Positions 30,211 through 37,897 of a stretch of 64,000 nt of DNA are shown here, one piece after another. Under the pieces are notes generated by a model, which worked only from the letters and a program-made list of their open reading frames with translations, was not told where the DNA came from and ran no database searches. Origin of the DNA: Massilia violaceinigra (lineage in GTDB: Bacteria > Pseudomonadota > Gammaproteobacteria > Burkholderiales > Burkholderiaceae_D); assembly GCF_002752675.1 (NCBI RefSeq), contig NZ_CP024608.1:3906001-3970000 (forward strand), read 5' to 3'. The translations under genes and the position numbers were made by a program. Each line of letters begins with the position of its first letter. The first letter of the stretch is position 1.

Positions 30211-30329
30211 TCTCATCGTCCTTGCGGGGCCGCCCGGATCACGGCGGGCGCATACCCCGCAGCGCGCGGCGCGCGTGCAAAGCCGCCGCGCGGCTGGAAT
30301 GGCGGCCTTTCTCCGCGCCCGGTTTTGCC

Positions 30330-30833
30330 TCAATCGCGGAAAAACCCGCGCTTCTCTTCATACATCGGATCCGGCCCGCTGATCATTTTCCTGACGATGC
30401 CGGCGCGGTCGAAGTGCACATGCATCATCGAATTCCACACGCCGCTCTCTTTATAGCGGTATGACCACACCTCCAGGTCCGACAGGGCCAGATACGAGCG
30501 CTCGGCCGGGCGTCCCACCGTCGCCATCACATCGGCCCTGGTCGACTTGTCGATCTTGATGCGCCCGAATCCCACGTCGCCCAGCACCTGCTCGAACGCG
30601 AGCAGCTTGCCATCCGGCCCCATGCGCGCCATCCAGGTGAACTGGCCGTACGGTCCGGTCGCGTATTCGAGCACCTGGCCCGATGGCAGCGCGTGGACCG
30701 TGGTCGGCTCGCCGAACTTGGCGCGCACCACCTCGAGCGTGTCGCCCGGCACCGGCGGCGTGCGCATCATCGCGGCGCAGCCGCCCAGTGCCAGCAGCGC
30801 GCTCAGAATTGCAGTTTTGACTAGTTTTCGCAT
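30330..30833 (-). CDS. BamE/SmpA-like outer-membrane lipoprotein
   Basis: A 167-residue lipoprotein with the lipobox LGGCAAM (lipidated Cys about residue 19). The mature part has two similar halves, GDTLEVVRAKFGEPTTVHALPSG and STRADVMATVGRPAERSYLALS, each resembling the beta-hairpin/helix unit of SmpA/BamE proteins. AAAGGTGG lies 6 bases before ATG 30833. It is not the normal bamE locus, so an envelope role is inferred only from fold similarity. Confidence 0.75.
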   Translation of the reverse strand: MRKLVKTAILSALLALGGCAAMMRTPPVPGDTLEVVRAKFGEPTTVHALPSGQVLEYATGPYGQFTWMARMGPDGKLLAFEQVLGDVGFGRIKIDKSTRADVMATVGRPAERSYLALSDLEVWSYRYKESGVWNSMMHVHFDRAGIVRKMISGPDPMYEEKRGFFRD

Positions 30834-31010
30834 AAAAACCACCTTTGACAGGACCAAAACGCCATCATGCACCACCTTGCGCCAAGCGGCACTGGCAGCA
30901 CGCCGGGTTTTCGCATATACTTGCGGGTCTGGCCGTTTTGGCCGGTTCATCAATCGAAGTTCACGGTGTGTCGGGTTGCGACTCGTGCACCGCATGTGAA
31001 AGGTATCATC

Positions 31011-31280
31011 ATGACCGTAGAAAACATCAACAAAGCCGCGATCATCGCGGACAACGCCCGTGCGCAAAACGACACCGGCTCCCCTGAAGTTCAGGTCGCT
31101 CTGCTGACCGCACGCATCAACGAACTGAACGGCCACTTCAAAGCTCACGCTAAAGATCACCACTCCCGCCGTGGTTTGATCATGATGGTCAACCGTCGTA
31201 AGAGCCTGCTGTCCTACCTGAAAAGCAAAGACGCAACCCGTTATCGCGATCTGATCGCTAAACTCGGCCTGCGCAAGTAA
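31011..31280 (+). CDS. rpsO: 30S ribosomal protein S15
   Basis: An 89-residue primary 16S rRNA-binding protein. Conserved [32 protein letters not shown] and the [11 protein letters not shown]-terminal helix are all present. Starts at ATG 31011 ([10 protein letters not shown]). A TATACT hexamer (30916-30921) could be its -10, though no good -35 is paired. Followed by a strong hairpin and then pnp, the classical rpsO-pnp arrangement. Confidence 0.97.
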   Translation: MTVENINKAAIIADNARAQNDTGSPEVQVALLTARINELNGHFKAHAKDHHSRRGLIMMVNRRKSLLSYLKSKDATRYRDLIAKLGLRK

Positions 31281-31305
31281 TTTTTGCGGATTCAAGTTTA
31301 TCAAG

Positions 31306-31347
31306 AAATGCCTGCGCAGCTTGCTGTCGCGGGCATTTTGCATTTTT
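31306..31347 (+). terminator. Hairpin/attenuator between rpsO and pnp
   Basis: An 11-bp stem AAATGCCTGCG / CGCGGGCATTT (one T-G pair) with an 11-nt loop that can pair further, followed by a broken T-run ending TTTTT. It would end rpsO transcripts or act as a partial terminator and processing site ahead of pnp. Confidence 0.8.
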
Positions 31348-31444
31348 AGTCCCGAAAAAGTAGTAAAGGCAGCAAGCAATGTTGCCTGTGGTGAGGTGGA
31401 CGACAGCGCCTGAAAATCTGTCGGCAAATAGAAAGGGATTACCC

Positions 31445-33562
31445 ATGTTTAATAAAGTTACGAAAACCTTCCAGTACGGCCAACATCAAGTTACCCTGGA
31501 AACCGGCGAAATCGCCCGTCAAGCCTCCGGCGCCGTCATGGTGTCGATCGAAGACACCGTTGTCCTGGCTACCGTGGTTGCGCGCAAAGACGCCAAGCCA
31601 GGCCAGGATTTCTTCCCGCTGACGGTCGATTACGTCGAGAAAACGTACGCAGCCGGTAAAATCCCAGGCGGTTTCTTCAAGCGCGAAGGCCGTCCTTCCG
31701 AGAAAGAAACCCTGACCAGCCGCCTGATCGACCGTCCGATCCGCCCGCTGTTCCCAGAAGGCTACCTGAACGAAGTTCAGATCATCATCCACGTGCTGTC
31801 GGTCAATCCTGAGATCGATCCGGACATCGCCGCCATGATCGGCGCTTCGGCTGCCCTGTGCGTCTCCGGCATCCCGTTCAGCGGCCCGATCGGCGCCGCG
31901 CGCGTCGGCTACGCCAACGGCCAGTTCATCCTGAACCCGACCACCACACAGCTCAAGACATCCGAGATGGACCTGGTCGTTGCCGGTACCGAAACCGCCG
32001 TGCTGATGGTCGAATCCGAAGCCAAGCAACTGTCCGAAGAAATCATGCTCGGCGCCGTGGTCTACGGCCATGACCAGATGAAAGTCGTGATCGATGCGAT
32101 CCACGAACTGGTACGCGACGGCGGCAAGCCGGAAGTCGAATGGACCGCTCCCGCCAAGAACGAAGCGCTGATCGCCCGCGTCAAGGAACTGGCTGAAACG
32201 AACATCAACGAAACCTACCAGATCAAGGACAAGGTTGCCCGTACCGCCAAGCTGAAAGCATCGTTCCAGGAAGTCTACGCCGCCCTGGCCGCTGACGCTG
32301 CCGCCACCGGCATACCGCAGCCGGACAATGTCGATGTCGGCAACGTCCTGTTCGACATCGAAGCCAAAGTCGTGCGTTCGCAGATCCTCAATGGCGAGCC
32401 ACGCATCGACGGCCGCGACACCCGCACCGTGCGTCCGATCGCGATCCGCACCAGCATCCTGCCACGCACCCACGGTTCGGCCCTGTTCACCCGCGGCGAA
32501 ACGCAAGCGCTGGTCGTCGCTACCCTCGGCACCGCGCGCGACAGCCAGAAGATCGATGCGCTGATGGGCGAGTACACCGATGACTTCATGATGCACTACA
32601 ACATGCCTCCGTTCGCCACCGGCGAAACCGGCCGTGTCGGTACCCCGAAGCGTCGCGAAATCGGCCACGGCCGCCTGGCCAAGCGCGCGCTGATCGCCGC
32701 CTTGCCCAACCCTGAAGACTTCAGCTACTCGGTGCGCCTGGTATCGGAAATCACCGAATCGAACGGTTCCTCGTCGATGGCTTCCGTCTGCGGCGGCTGC
32801 CTGGCGCTGATGGATGCCGGCGTGCCGATGAAAGCGCACGTGGCCGGTATCGCCATGGGCCTGATCAAGGAAGGCGGCAAGTTCGCCGTCCTGTCCGACA
32901 TTCTGGGCGACGAAGATCACCTGGGCGACATGGACTTCAAGGTAGCCGGTACCGCCAATGGCATTACCGCGCTGCAGATGGACATCAAGATCATGGGCAT
33001 CACCAAGGAAATCATGCAAGTGGCACTGGCGCAAGCCAAAGAAGGCCGCCAGCACATCCTCGGCGAAATGCAGAAAGCCATGCCGCACGTGAAAACCGAA
33101 CTGTCGGATTTCGCACCGCGCCTGATCACCATCAAGATCAATCCTGAGAAAATCCGTGACGTCATCGGCAAGGGCGGCGCAGTCATTCGCGCGCTGACCG
33201 AAGAAACCGGCACCCAGATCGACATCAGCGACGAAGGTATCGTCACCATCGCGTCGGTCGACGCTGCCGCCGGCCAGGAAGCCAAGCGCCGCATCGAAGA
33301 ACTGACCGCGTCGGTCGAAGTGGGCAAGACCTACGACGGCGTCGTGCTCAAGCTGCTGGACTTCGGCGCGATCGTCCAGGTCATGCCAGGCAAGGACGGC
33401 CTGCTGCACATCTCGCAGATCGCCAACGAGCGTGTGAACGCGGTTGCCGACTACCTGAAAGAAGGCCAGGCAGTGCGCGTCAAGGTCCTCGAGACCGACG
33501 ACCGCGGCCGCCTCAAGCTGTCGATGAAAGCTGCTGAAGGCGCGGAAGCGGCTCCTCAGTAA
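31445..33562 (+). CDS. pnp: Polyribonucleotide nucleotidyltransferase (PNPase)
   Basis: A 705-residue phosphorolytic 3'-5' exoribonuclease. It has two RNase PH domains (the first with [17 protein letters not shown], the second with TRTVRPI and [17 protein letters not shown]), a KH domain ([20 protein letters not shown], about residues 565-585) and an S1 domain ([17 protein letters not shown]...DGLLHISQI) to the end. AAAGGG precedes ATG 31445. Full-length. It is probably read from rpsO through the intervening hairpin and, in relatives, is controlled by RNase III and PNPase at its leader. Confidence 0.97.
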   Translation: MFNKVTKTFQYGQHQVTLETGEIARQASGAVMVSIEDTVVLATVVARKDAKPGQDFFPLTVDYVEKTYAAGKIPGGFFKREGRPSEKETLTSRLIDRPIRPLFPEGYLNEVQIIIHVLSVNPEIDPDIAAMIGASAALCVSGIPFSGPIGAARVGYANGQFILNPTTTQLKTSEMDLVVAGTETAVLMVESEAKQLSEEIMLGAVVYGHDQMKVVIDAIHELVRDGGKPEVEWTAPAKNEALIARVKELAETNINETYQIKDKVARTAKLKASFQEVYAALAADAAATGIPQPDNVDVGNVLFDIEAKVVRSQILNGEPRIDGRDTRTVRPIAIRTSILPRTHGSALFTRGETQALVVATLGTARDSQKIDALMGEYTDDFMMHYNMPPFATGETGRVGTPKRREIGHGRLAKRALIAALPNPEDFSYSVRLVSEITESNGSSSMASVCGGCLALMDAGVPMKAHVAGIAMGLIKEGGKFAVLSDILGDEDHLGDMDFKVAGTANGITALQMDIKIMGITKEIMQVALAQAKEGRQHILGEMQKAMPHVKTELSDFAPRLITIKINPEKIRDVIGKGGAVIRALTEETGTQIDISDEGIVTIASVDAAAGQEAKRRIEELTASVEVGKTYDGVVLKLLDFGAIVQVMPGKDGLLHISQIANERVNAVADYLKEGQAVRVKVLETDDRGRLKLSMKAAEGAEAAPQ

Positions 33563-33584
33563 TCGTTGCCAAGCAACGCCTGTG

Positions 33585-33620
33585 AAAAACCGCCAGCGCG
33601 CAAGCCCTGGCGGTTTTTTT
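33585..33620 (+). terminator. Rho-independent terminator after pnp
   Basis: A perfect stem AAAAACCGCCAG / CTGGCGGTTTTT with a 10-nt loop and a seven-T tail, starting 22 bp after the pnp stop. Confidence 0.92.
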
Positions 33621-33650
33621 CACGCTGCCACTTAGAAAAGGATAAGGCTC

Positions 33651-34046
33651 ATGGATGACCTCAGCGCCCCGTACCACGCCCACATTTACTACGACGACGC
33701 CACCCGCCCGCAGGCACTGGCCTTGCGCCAGCGTTTGCTCGACGCCAAACAGTCAGGTTCCATCGCCGAGCTGTTTTTTGTCGGTGAATTAAGCGACCAC
33801 GCGGTCGGCCCGCACCCGCTGCCCGAATACGAGATCCACTACAGCGCCGCCATGCTGCCGGCGGTCATTGCGCTGCTTGAAGCGTCCGGCCTGCGCGCCC
33901 TGGTGCACCCGCTGACCGACGACGACGTGGCCGACCACACCACCCTGGCGCACTGGATCGGCGAGCCGCTGCCGCTCAAGCTGGAAACCTTGGACCCGCC
34001 CGGCGTGAACCAGGGCGTGGCGCGCTTCGGCAAGTCGGCCTTCTAG
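33651..34046 (+). CDS. DOPA 4,5-dioxygenase family protein
   Basis: A 131-residue single-domain protein of the DOPA_dioxygen family. It has the diagnostic YHAHIYYD at residues 8-15 and VGPHPLPEYEIHY, supplying conserved His residues for a metal site. Fungal members cleave the DOPA ring in betalain formation; bacterial members mostly have unknown substrates. Follows the pnp terminator and converges with the PEP-mutase-family gene. Confidence 0.85.
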   Translation: MDDLSAPYHAHIYYDDATRPQALALRQRLLDAKQSGSIAELFFVGELSDHAVGPHPLPEYEIHYSAAMLPAVIALLEASGLRALVHPLTDDDVADHTTLAHWIGEPLPLKLETLDPPGVNQGVARFGKSAF

Positions 34047-34053
34047 GCTGATC

Positions 34054-34854
34054 TTACTGCGTCATCAGCCGGTTCAGCGCTGAATAGCCCATTGGCGCAT
34101 ACGGCCCGGCAGCGACCTTGCCGCTGTCGAGGAATTGGCGGGTCAGGGCATCGACGCAGCCGAACATGGCCTCCGAGATGGCCGAGCCGGCGCTCAGGCG
34201 CCGCGCACCCAGTTGCGCCAGGCGCGCCGGCGCCGGCACGCCTTCGCGCAGCATCACGTTGAGCGGCAGGGGCGTTGCCTTGACCACGGCCGCGATGTCA
34301 TCCTCGGACGTAATGCCGGGAACGAACAGGCCGCTGGCGCCGGCCGCTTCGTACAGGGCGGCGCGGGCAAGGACTTCCTGCACGCGCAGGCTCGCATCCA
34401 CGCCACGCAAATAGACATCGGTGCGCGCATTGATGAACAGGTTCACGCCGCGCGCGTCGGCAACTGCCCGGATCGCCCTGATCTTTTCCGCCAGCAGCGC
34501 CGGCGTGCCGCCGCCATCTTCGATATTGATGCCGACCACACCAGCATCGATCAGTTCCCCCACCAGCGCCGCCGCCTCGGCCGGATCGGCGCTGTAGCCA
34601 TCCTCCGCATCGACCGTCAGCGGCAGGGAACTGACCCGCAGAATCGCCTTGACGGACGCCATCAGCAGTTCGCGCGGCAAGGTGCTGCCATCGGCGAAGC
34701 CGTGCGACCAGGCGACGGCGGCGCTGCTCGTGGCCAGCGCCTTCGATCCCGCCGCCGCGGCAATGCGCGCACTGCCGGCGTCCCCGCAATTGGACAGCAT
34801 CAGCAGGCCATCGGCGTGCAGCGCGTGAAACAGAACATCATTACGGACTTGCAT
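34054..34854 (-). CDS. Isocitrate lyase/PEP mutase family protein
   Basis: A 266-residue TIM-barrel enzyme of the PEP mutase/methylisocitrate lyase superfamily. LPLTVDAEDGYSADPAE supplies the Mg2+-binding Asp/Glu motif, GVVGINIEDGG is the next metal-site strand, and FINARTDVYLRG is typical. The KKCGH catalytic loop of isocitrate lyase is absent, so it is nearer the oxaloacetate-decarboxylase/PEP-mutase-like group. GAAGGAG precedes ATG 34854. Exact reaction unknown. It is transcribed away from the regulatory region of the 35-43 kb cluster. Confidence 0.85.
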   Translation of the reverse strand: MQVRNDVLFHALHADGLLMLSNCGDAGSARIAAAAGSKALATSSAAVAWSHGFADGSTLPRELLMASVKAILRVSSLPLTVDAEDGYSADPAEAAALVGELIDAGVVGINIEDGGGTPALLAEKIRAIRAVADARGVNLFINARTDVYLRGVDASLRVQEVLARAALYEAAGASGLFVPGITSEDDIAAVVKATPLPLNVMLREGVPAPARLAQLGARRLSAGSAISEAMFGCVDALTRQFLDSGKVAAGPYAPMGYSALNRLMTQ

Positions 34855-34986
34855 CGTTTCTCCTTCGTGAACGTCAAACCGGGTGCGCCCAAGCACAAAA
34901 CGCCTGTTGCGCTATCGATATCACTATACCGGTTCCACGAAAAATAGTTCGGCATGCCCTCTGGAGGGAAGGGGGATGCGGCGCTT

Positions 34987-35002
34987 GCGAAACGCGTTTC
35001 GC
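34987..35002. promoter_or_regulatory. Palindromic upstream activator site 1
   Basis: A perfect 16-bp palindrome GCGAAACGCGTTTCGC. It shares the core GAAACGCGTTTC with the site at 35030 and sits about 117 bp before the start predicted from the sigma-54 promoter at 35086, a normal distance for an enhancer-binding-protein site. The 321-bp gap it lies in (34855-35175) contains no gene. Confidence 0.75.
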
Positions 35003-35029
35003 CGTACCGGCCCCGAACGACGGCTTGCA

Positions 35030-35043
35030 CGAAACGCGTTTCG
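35030..35043. promoter_or_regulatory. Palindromic upstream activator site 2
   Basis: A perfect 14-bp palindrome CGAAACGCGTTTCG, centred 42 bp (four helical turns) from site 1 and about 75 bp before the predicted transcription start. Same-face spacing suggests cooperative binding of a dimeric or oligomeric activator, most simply the sigma-54 activator encoded at 43911-45275. Confidence 0.75.
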
Positions 35044-35085
35044 GCGCCGCCACCGCCAAGCTGGCCGGTTGCCCGGTGCGCGCGC

Positions 35086-35101
35086 TGGCACAGCCCTTGC
35101 G
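35086..35101 (+). promoter_or_regulatory. Sigma-54 (RpoN) promoter of the 35-43 kb cluster
   Basis: TGGCACAGCCCTTGCG matches the RpoN consensus TGGCACG-N4-TTGCW at all key positions, with GG and GC separated by exactly 10 bp. The start point would be near 35112, 64 nt before the GTG of the first gene. Two activator palindromes lie upstream. Confidence 0.8.
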
Positions 35102-35175
35102 ATAGATGGATCAGGACGCGCAGCAGCAACAACCATTCTTCCACGCGCATCCACCACTAACCAGAGGGGCTGCCC

Positions 35176-35778
35176 GTGAACCGTCGCCTGCTTGAATACA
35201 GTCCGGTCTTCGACATCTTGACCAACGCCGCGCCGCGCGCGCAGGCGCAGCAATTCGAAGCAGGCCCGCTCTCCGACGAAAGCGCCGACCTGGCACTGGC
35301 CGCCGAACTGCTCGAAGCGTCCGACCCGGCCGACCTGCGGCGCGTGCTAAGCCGCGCCATCGCCGGCGCCGGCGTACTCGGTGCGCGTGTGGCCCGCTCG
35401 CCTATGGGCCCATTGCTGGTGGCCGAACTGCTGCGCGCCGTGCAGCCGATCCTCACGCCGCAGCGCCGCCTGCCGCATGGCGCCAGCGCCAAGACCGTGA
35501 GCATCAACCTCGGTGCGCGCATGTTCGGGCTCGAACTCGAAGGCTTGAGCCCTGAGGACAAGGAATTCGTCCTGGCGCGCCAGCTGGTGCGCCTGGCCGA
35601 CGAAGCCGCGCGCCACGCCGGCAATGCGCGCAGCGCGTCGCCGCAGTCCGCGCGCGCCGCCGTGCAGGCCGCCGCGCGCCAGATTGCCCCGGGCTTGCTG
35701 CCGCATGTGCATGCGCAGCCGGCACAACAGGGACGCTGGACCCGCCAGGCAGGCCGGCTGGTTCTTCACGATTGCTGA
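35176..35778 (+). CDS. Cluster protein A, ARQ-tail family of unknown function
   Basis: A 200-residue protein and the shortest of three paralogues in the cluster (with 35837-36562 and 41794-42423). Shared blocks are ELLEASDPADLRRVL (44-58), RVARSPMG (71-78), LEGLSPEDKEFVLARQLVRLADEA (about 121-144) and the C-terminal GRWTRQAGRLVL (186-197). Unlike the other two it lacks the long Gly-rich hydrophobic core. GTG start at 35176 with AGAGGGG 6 bases upstream; first gene behind the sigma-54 promoter. No known domain recognised; it is probably a structural or membrane-associated partner. Confidence 0.75.
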   Translation: MNRRLLEYSPVFDILTNAAPRAQAQQFEAGPLSDESADLALAAELLEASDPADLRRVLSRAIAGAGVLGARVARSPMGPLLVAELLRAVQPILTPQRRLPHGASAKTVSINLGARMFGLELEGLSPEDKEFVLARQLVRLADEAARHAGNARSASPQSARAAVQAAARQIAPGLLPHVHAQPAQQGRWTRQAGRLVLHDC

Positions 35779-35836
35779 TCCGGACGGATTGTCCATCCGG
35801 GCATTTTGTTGTTTCACTCTTCTTTGGGAGCGCATC

Positions 35837-36562
35837 ATGCATGACATCGACCGCACGACAATGGAATATGGCCAGGAAACCTCCAGCTACGAAGGCGAAC
35901 AGTTCGAATTCGGCCAGGGAGAGTGGAGCGGCGAATCGGGCCTGAACGAACAGCAGGAGGCCGAATACGCGCAGGAACTGCTGAACGTGAACAGCGAAGC
36001 GGAGCTCGACCAGTTCCTGGGCGACTTCATTCGCAAGGTCGGCGCCACCGCCGGCCGCGTGATCCGCTCGCCGGTCGGGCAGGCGGTCGGCGGCGTGCTC
36101 AAAGGCGTGGCCAAGAAAGCGCTGCCGCTCGCCGGCGGCGCCATCGGCGGCTATTTCGGCGGCCCGCTGGGCGCCAAGATCGGCAGCGGCCTGGCCTCGG
36201 CGGCCGGCGGCGCGCTCGGGCTGGAAGGCGAAATGAGCGGCGAAGACCGCGAGTACGAAGGCGCGCGCCAGTTCGTGCGCCTGGCCGCCGACACGGTGCA
36301 GAAGGCATCGCAGGCCCCGGGCTCGGGCGACCCGCGCATGATCGCCCAGAATGCGGCAACGGCCGCGGCGCGCCAGCATGCGCCAGGCCTGCTCGGACGG
36401 GGCGCTGCCGGCGGTGGCTGCGCGAAATGCAGCGGCGGCGGTGGTGCGGGCCTGGGCGGCGCTGGCATGTCGTCCGGTGGTGGCCTGGGCGCCGGTGGCG
36501 GGCGTGGCGCCAGCGGACGCTGGAGCCGCCAGGGCAACAAGATCGTCATCTACGGCGCCTGA
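35837..36562 (+). CDS. Cluster protein B, glycine-zipper ARQ-tail protein
   Basis: A 241-residue paralogue. The acidic, aromatic N-terminus (residues 10-36, alternating E/Y/F/G) is followed by ELLNVNSEAELDQFL (47-61). A hydrophobic Gly/Ala-rich core with regular small-residue spacing (about 68-128, including GGAIGGYFGGPLG) suggests membrane insertion or oligomer packing. EDREYEGARQFVRLA lies at 136-150, CAKC at 195-198 within a poly-Gly linker, and the tail GRWSRQGNKIVIYG at 227-240. No signal peptide. GGGAG precedes ATG 35837. Function unknown. Confidence 0.78.
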   Translation: MHDIDRTTMEYGQETSSYEGEQFEFGQGEWSGESGLNEQQEAEYAQELLNVNSEAELDQFLGDFIRKVGATAGRVIRSPVGQAVGGVLKGVAKKALPLAGGAIGGYFGGPLGAKIGSGLASAAGGALGLEGEMSGEDREYEGARQFVRLAADTVQKASQAPGSGDPRMIAQNAATAAARQHAPGLLGRGAAGGGCAKCSGGGGAGLGGAGMSSGGGLGAGGGRGASGRWSRQGNKIVIYGA

Positions 36563-36567
36563 CCGCC

Positions 36568-37887
36568 ATGAGCCCCTATGCCGCGTCGCTGCTCGAACAG
36601 GAAGCGCGCTCCCTGCAAACCAGGCTGGCGCGGGTCCGCCCCTTTGCCCTGATCGAGCCCATGGTACCGGCGGCGGCGCTGCTGCCGACGGCGCAGGCGG
36701 CGCTCGAACGCTACCTGGTCACGGGGCGGCGCGAGCTGCAGGCGCTGGTCGCGGCTTTCCAGCACTGGCTGGCCGGTGCGCGCGAAACCGCCAGCGCGGC
36801 CGAGGCGCAGCGCCGCTTCACCTTCCTGCGCCTGAAGTTCAATGCCACGCTGACCCAGTTCGACCTGTTCAACGACGTCATCACCCAGCGCAGCGAGCAC
36901 GAAAACGGGGTCTGGCTGTCAGGGCTGGACGCTGTCGCGGCGGATGCCTTGAGCCTGCCGGGCGACTACTACCGCCTGCCGCCCGTGGTCTGCTATCTCG
37001 ACCGCGGGCCGGGCGCGGCGATCCGGCGCGCGCGCACCCGCCTGCCGGGCGGCGGCGAGAACCCGGTGGCGGTGGTGCGGGTTCCGCGCGAACGCATGAT
37101 CGGCAGCGGCATCGCCTCGTCGCTGATCCACGAAGTCGGGCACCAGGGCGCGGCCCTGCTCGACCTGGTCAACTCGCTGCGCCCCGAACTGCAGGCGATG
37201 CAGCAAAGCGACCCGGCCCAGCGCGAGGTGTGGCAGTGGTGGGAACGCTGGATTTCCGAGATCGTGGCCGATTTCTGGTCGGTGGCGCGGGTCGGTGTGG
37301 TATCGACCCTGGGCCTGATCGGGGTGGTCAGCCTGCCGCGCGTGTTCGTGTTTCGCCTCAGTCCCGACGACCCGCATCCGATTCCGTGGATCCGCGTGAT
37401 GCTCAGTTGCGCGATGGGGCAGGCCCTGTATCCGCATCCGCAATGGGAGCGCCTGGCCAATGTGTGGCACGACTACTACCCGACCGCGACGCTGGCGCCG
37501 GAAACGGTCGATCTCCTGGGGCGGCTGCGGCGCGGCATGCCGGCCTTCGTGGCGTTGCTGACGCGGCACCGGCCGGCCGCGCTGCGCGGCAAGACGCTGC
37601 CCGACGTGCTCGATGTGGCGGCGCGCCAGCCGGCCGCGCTCTCGGCCCTGTACGGGCGCTGGGAAGGCGCGCCCGCGCAGATGTACCGCGCTCCGCCATC
37701 GCTGGTGTTCGCGGTGCTGGGCCAGGCGCGTGCCGATGGCCTGGTCGGGCCGGAAGATGAAAACGTCCTGCTGGCCAAACTGCTGACGCACTGGGCGCTG
37801 AGCAGCACGCTCGACACGAGCTTCCTGTGCTCCTCGCTGGACGCGCGAGCGCCGGCGCTTCCCCGGGCACCTTTGACTTTCCACTGA
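36568..37887 (+). CDS. Cluster protein C, HEVGH zinc metallopeptidase-like
   Basis: A 439-residue soluble-looking protein. SSLIHEVGHQGAAL contains an HExxH zinc motif (His188, Glu189, His192). EIVADFW about 40 residues later (231-237) could provide the third ligand in the gluzincin style (E-x-x-x-D). A helical N-terminal half (1-120) precedes it and a region of unknown type follows. No export signal. It begins 5 bp after protein B, so it is co-translated with it. A maturing or regulatory protease for the cluster's own products is plausible but unproved. Confidence 0.75.
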   Translation: MSPYAASLLEQEARSLQTRLARVRPFALIEPMVPAAALLPTAQAALERYLVTGRRELQALVAAFQHWLAGARETASAAEAQRRFTFLRLKFNATLTQFDLFNDVITQRSEHENGVWLSGLDAVAADALSLPGDYYRLPPVVCYLDRGPGAAIRRARTRLPGGGENPVAVVRVPRERMIGSGIASSLIHEVGHQGAALLDLVNSLRPELQAMQQSDPAQREVWQWWERWISEIVADFWSVARVGVVSTLGLIGVVSLPRVFVFRLSPDDPHPIPWIRVMLSCAMGQALYPHPQWERLANVWHDYYPTATLAPETVDLLGRLRRGMPAFVALLTRHRPAALRGKTLPDVLDVAARQPAALSALYGRWEGAPAQMYRAPPSLVFAVLGQARADGLVGPEDENVLLAKLLTHWALSSTLDTSFLCSSLDARAPALPRAPLTFH

Positions 37888-37897
37888 GGAGAATGAC

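Noticed and set aside
31439..33409. 656-codon minus-strand frame opposite pnp
   Set aside because: Same artefact; PNPase with all its domains occupies the plus strand.
36351..37760. 469-codon plus-strand frame overlapping the metallopeptidase gene
   Set aside because: Arg/Ala/Gly-rich translation in a second frame; the overlapping frame 36568-37887 has the HEVGH motif and proper junctions with its neighbours.
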